6,120 nucleotides of DNA from an uncultured Rhodopirellula sp. (GTDB lineage Bacteria; Planctomycetota; Planctomycetia; Pirellulales; Pirellulaceae): contig CAJXTM010000263.1 of the NCBI GenBank assembly GCA_913061385.1, positions 1 through 6,120 on the forward strand, written 5' to 3'. The notes beneath the pieces were generated by a model. That model worked only from the letters and a program-made list of their open reading frames with translations. It was not told the DNA's origin and did not search any database. The position numbers and the translations under genes are program-made. Positions within the stretch are counted from its first letter, which is position 1; every line of letters begins with the position of its first letter. Positions 6,073-6,120 of the stretch are shown here, one piece after another.

Positions 6073-6120
6073 CTGTCTCTTATACACATCTCCGAGCCCA
6101 CGAGACCGAGGCTGATCTCG
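6073..6120 (-). other. Untrimmed Nextera i7-side adapter (library artefact)
   Basis: Positions 6073-6091 are the Tn5 mosaic end CTGTCTCTTATACACATCT. The read-2 adapter complement CCGAGCCCACGAGAC follows at 6092-6106, then the 8-base i7 index CGAGGCTG at 6107-6114 and ATCTCG, the start of the P7 tail. Positions 6073-6118 are the exact reverse complement of 1-46. The block supplies a false ATG start for the truncated recJ frame. Confidence 0.98.

Noticed and set aside
1..6120. Perfect 46-base terminal inverted repeats resembling the ends of a transposon
   Set aside because: The repeats are the Nextera adapter with the Tn5 mosaic end and an i7 index, added during library preparation. There is no transposase gene and no target-site duplication.

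Overview
This window is one short draft contig. It is genomic DNA (about 47-6072) with untrimmed Nextera/Illumina i7 adapter on both ends. The two adapter copies are exact reverse complements, so the contig ends are library artefacts. The genes at both edges are cut, and their reading frames run into adapter-derived peptide. Base composition is near 50% GC by eye. The gene set and protein style suggest a bacterium of the phylum Planctomycetota: a HEAT-repeat protein with a long unclassified C-terminal domain, a DinB-like protein, and a coiled-coil membrane protein preceded by a small helical protein. That assignment is inference; no rRNA or marker gene settles it.

Left part (47-3308, all minus strand): four closely spaced genes that look like one operon. 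In transcription order they are a DinB-like four-helix protein, a 528-residue HEAT-repeat protein, an 85-residue helical protein with tryptophans in the style of WXG100/ESAT-6 proteins, and a long coiled-coil protein with a C-terminal membrane segment that leaves the contig. Gaps are 22, 24 and 38 bases. A perfect TATAAT sits about 45 bases upstream of the first gene. The last two genes resemble the start of a planctomycete FtsK/SpoIIIE-type ATPase module with a small WXG-like partner. This is the most interesting part of the window, but the ATPase domain that would prove it lies off the contig.

Middle (3309-3684): a divergent intergenic region of 376 bases with the putative promoter, a short inverted repeat and a pair of similar GTGACA-containing words. 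No convincing gene is seen there.

Right part: a plus-strand LemA-like membrane-anchored protein (3685-4257) converges on a minus-strand serine esterase of the phospholipase/carboxylesterase family (4252-4986). Their stop codons share the palindrome TCATGA. After a 206-base gap comes the C-terminal half of the minus-strand single-stranded-DNA exonuclease RecJ (5193-6072), cut inside its NAAGRL motif. These three genes have no obvious shared pathway. RecJ serves DNA repair, the esterase is a generic hydrolase, and the LemA-like protein is an envelope protein of unknown function.
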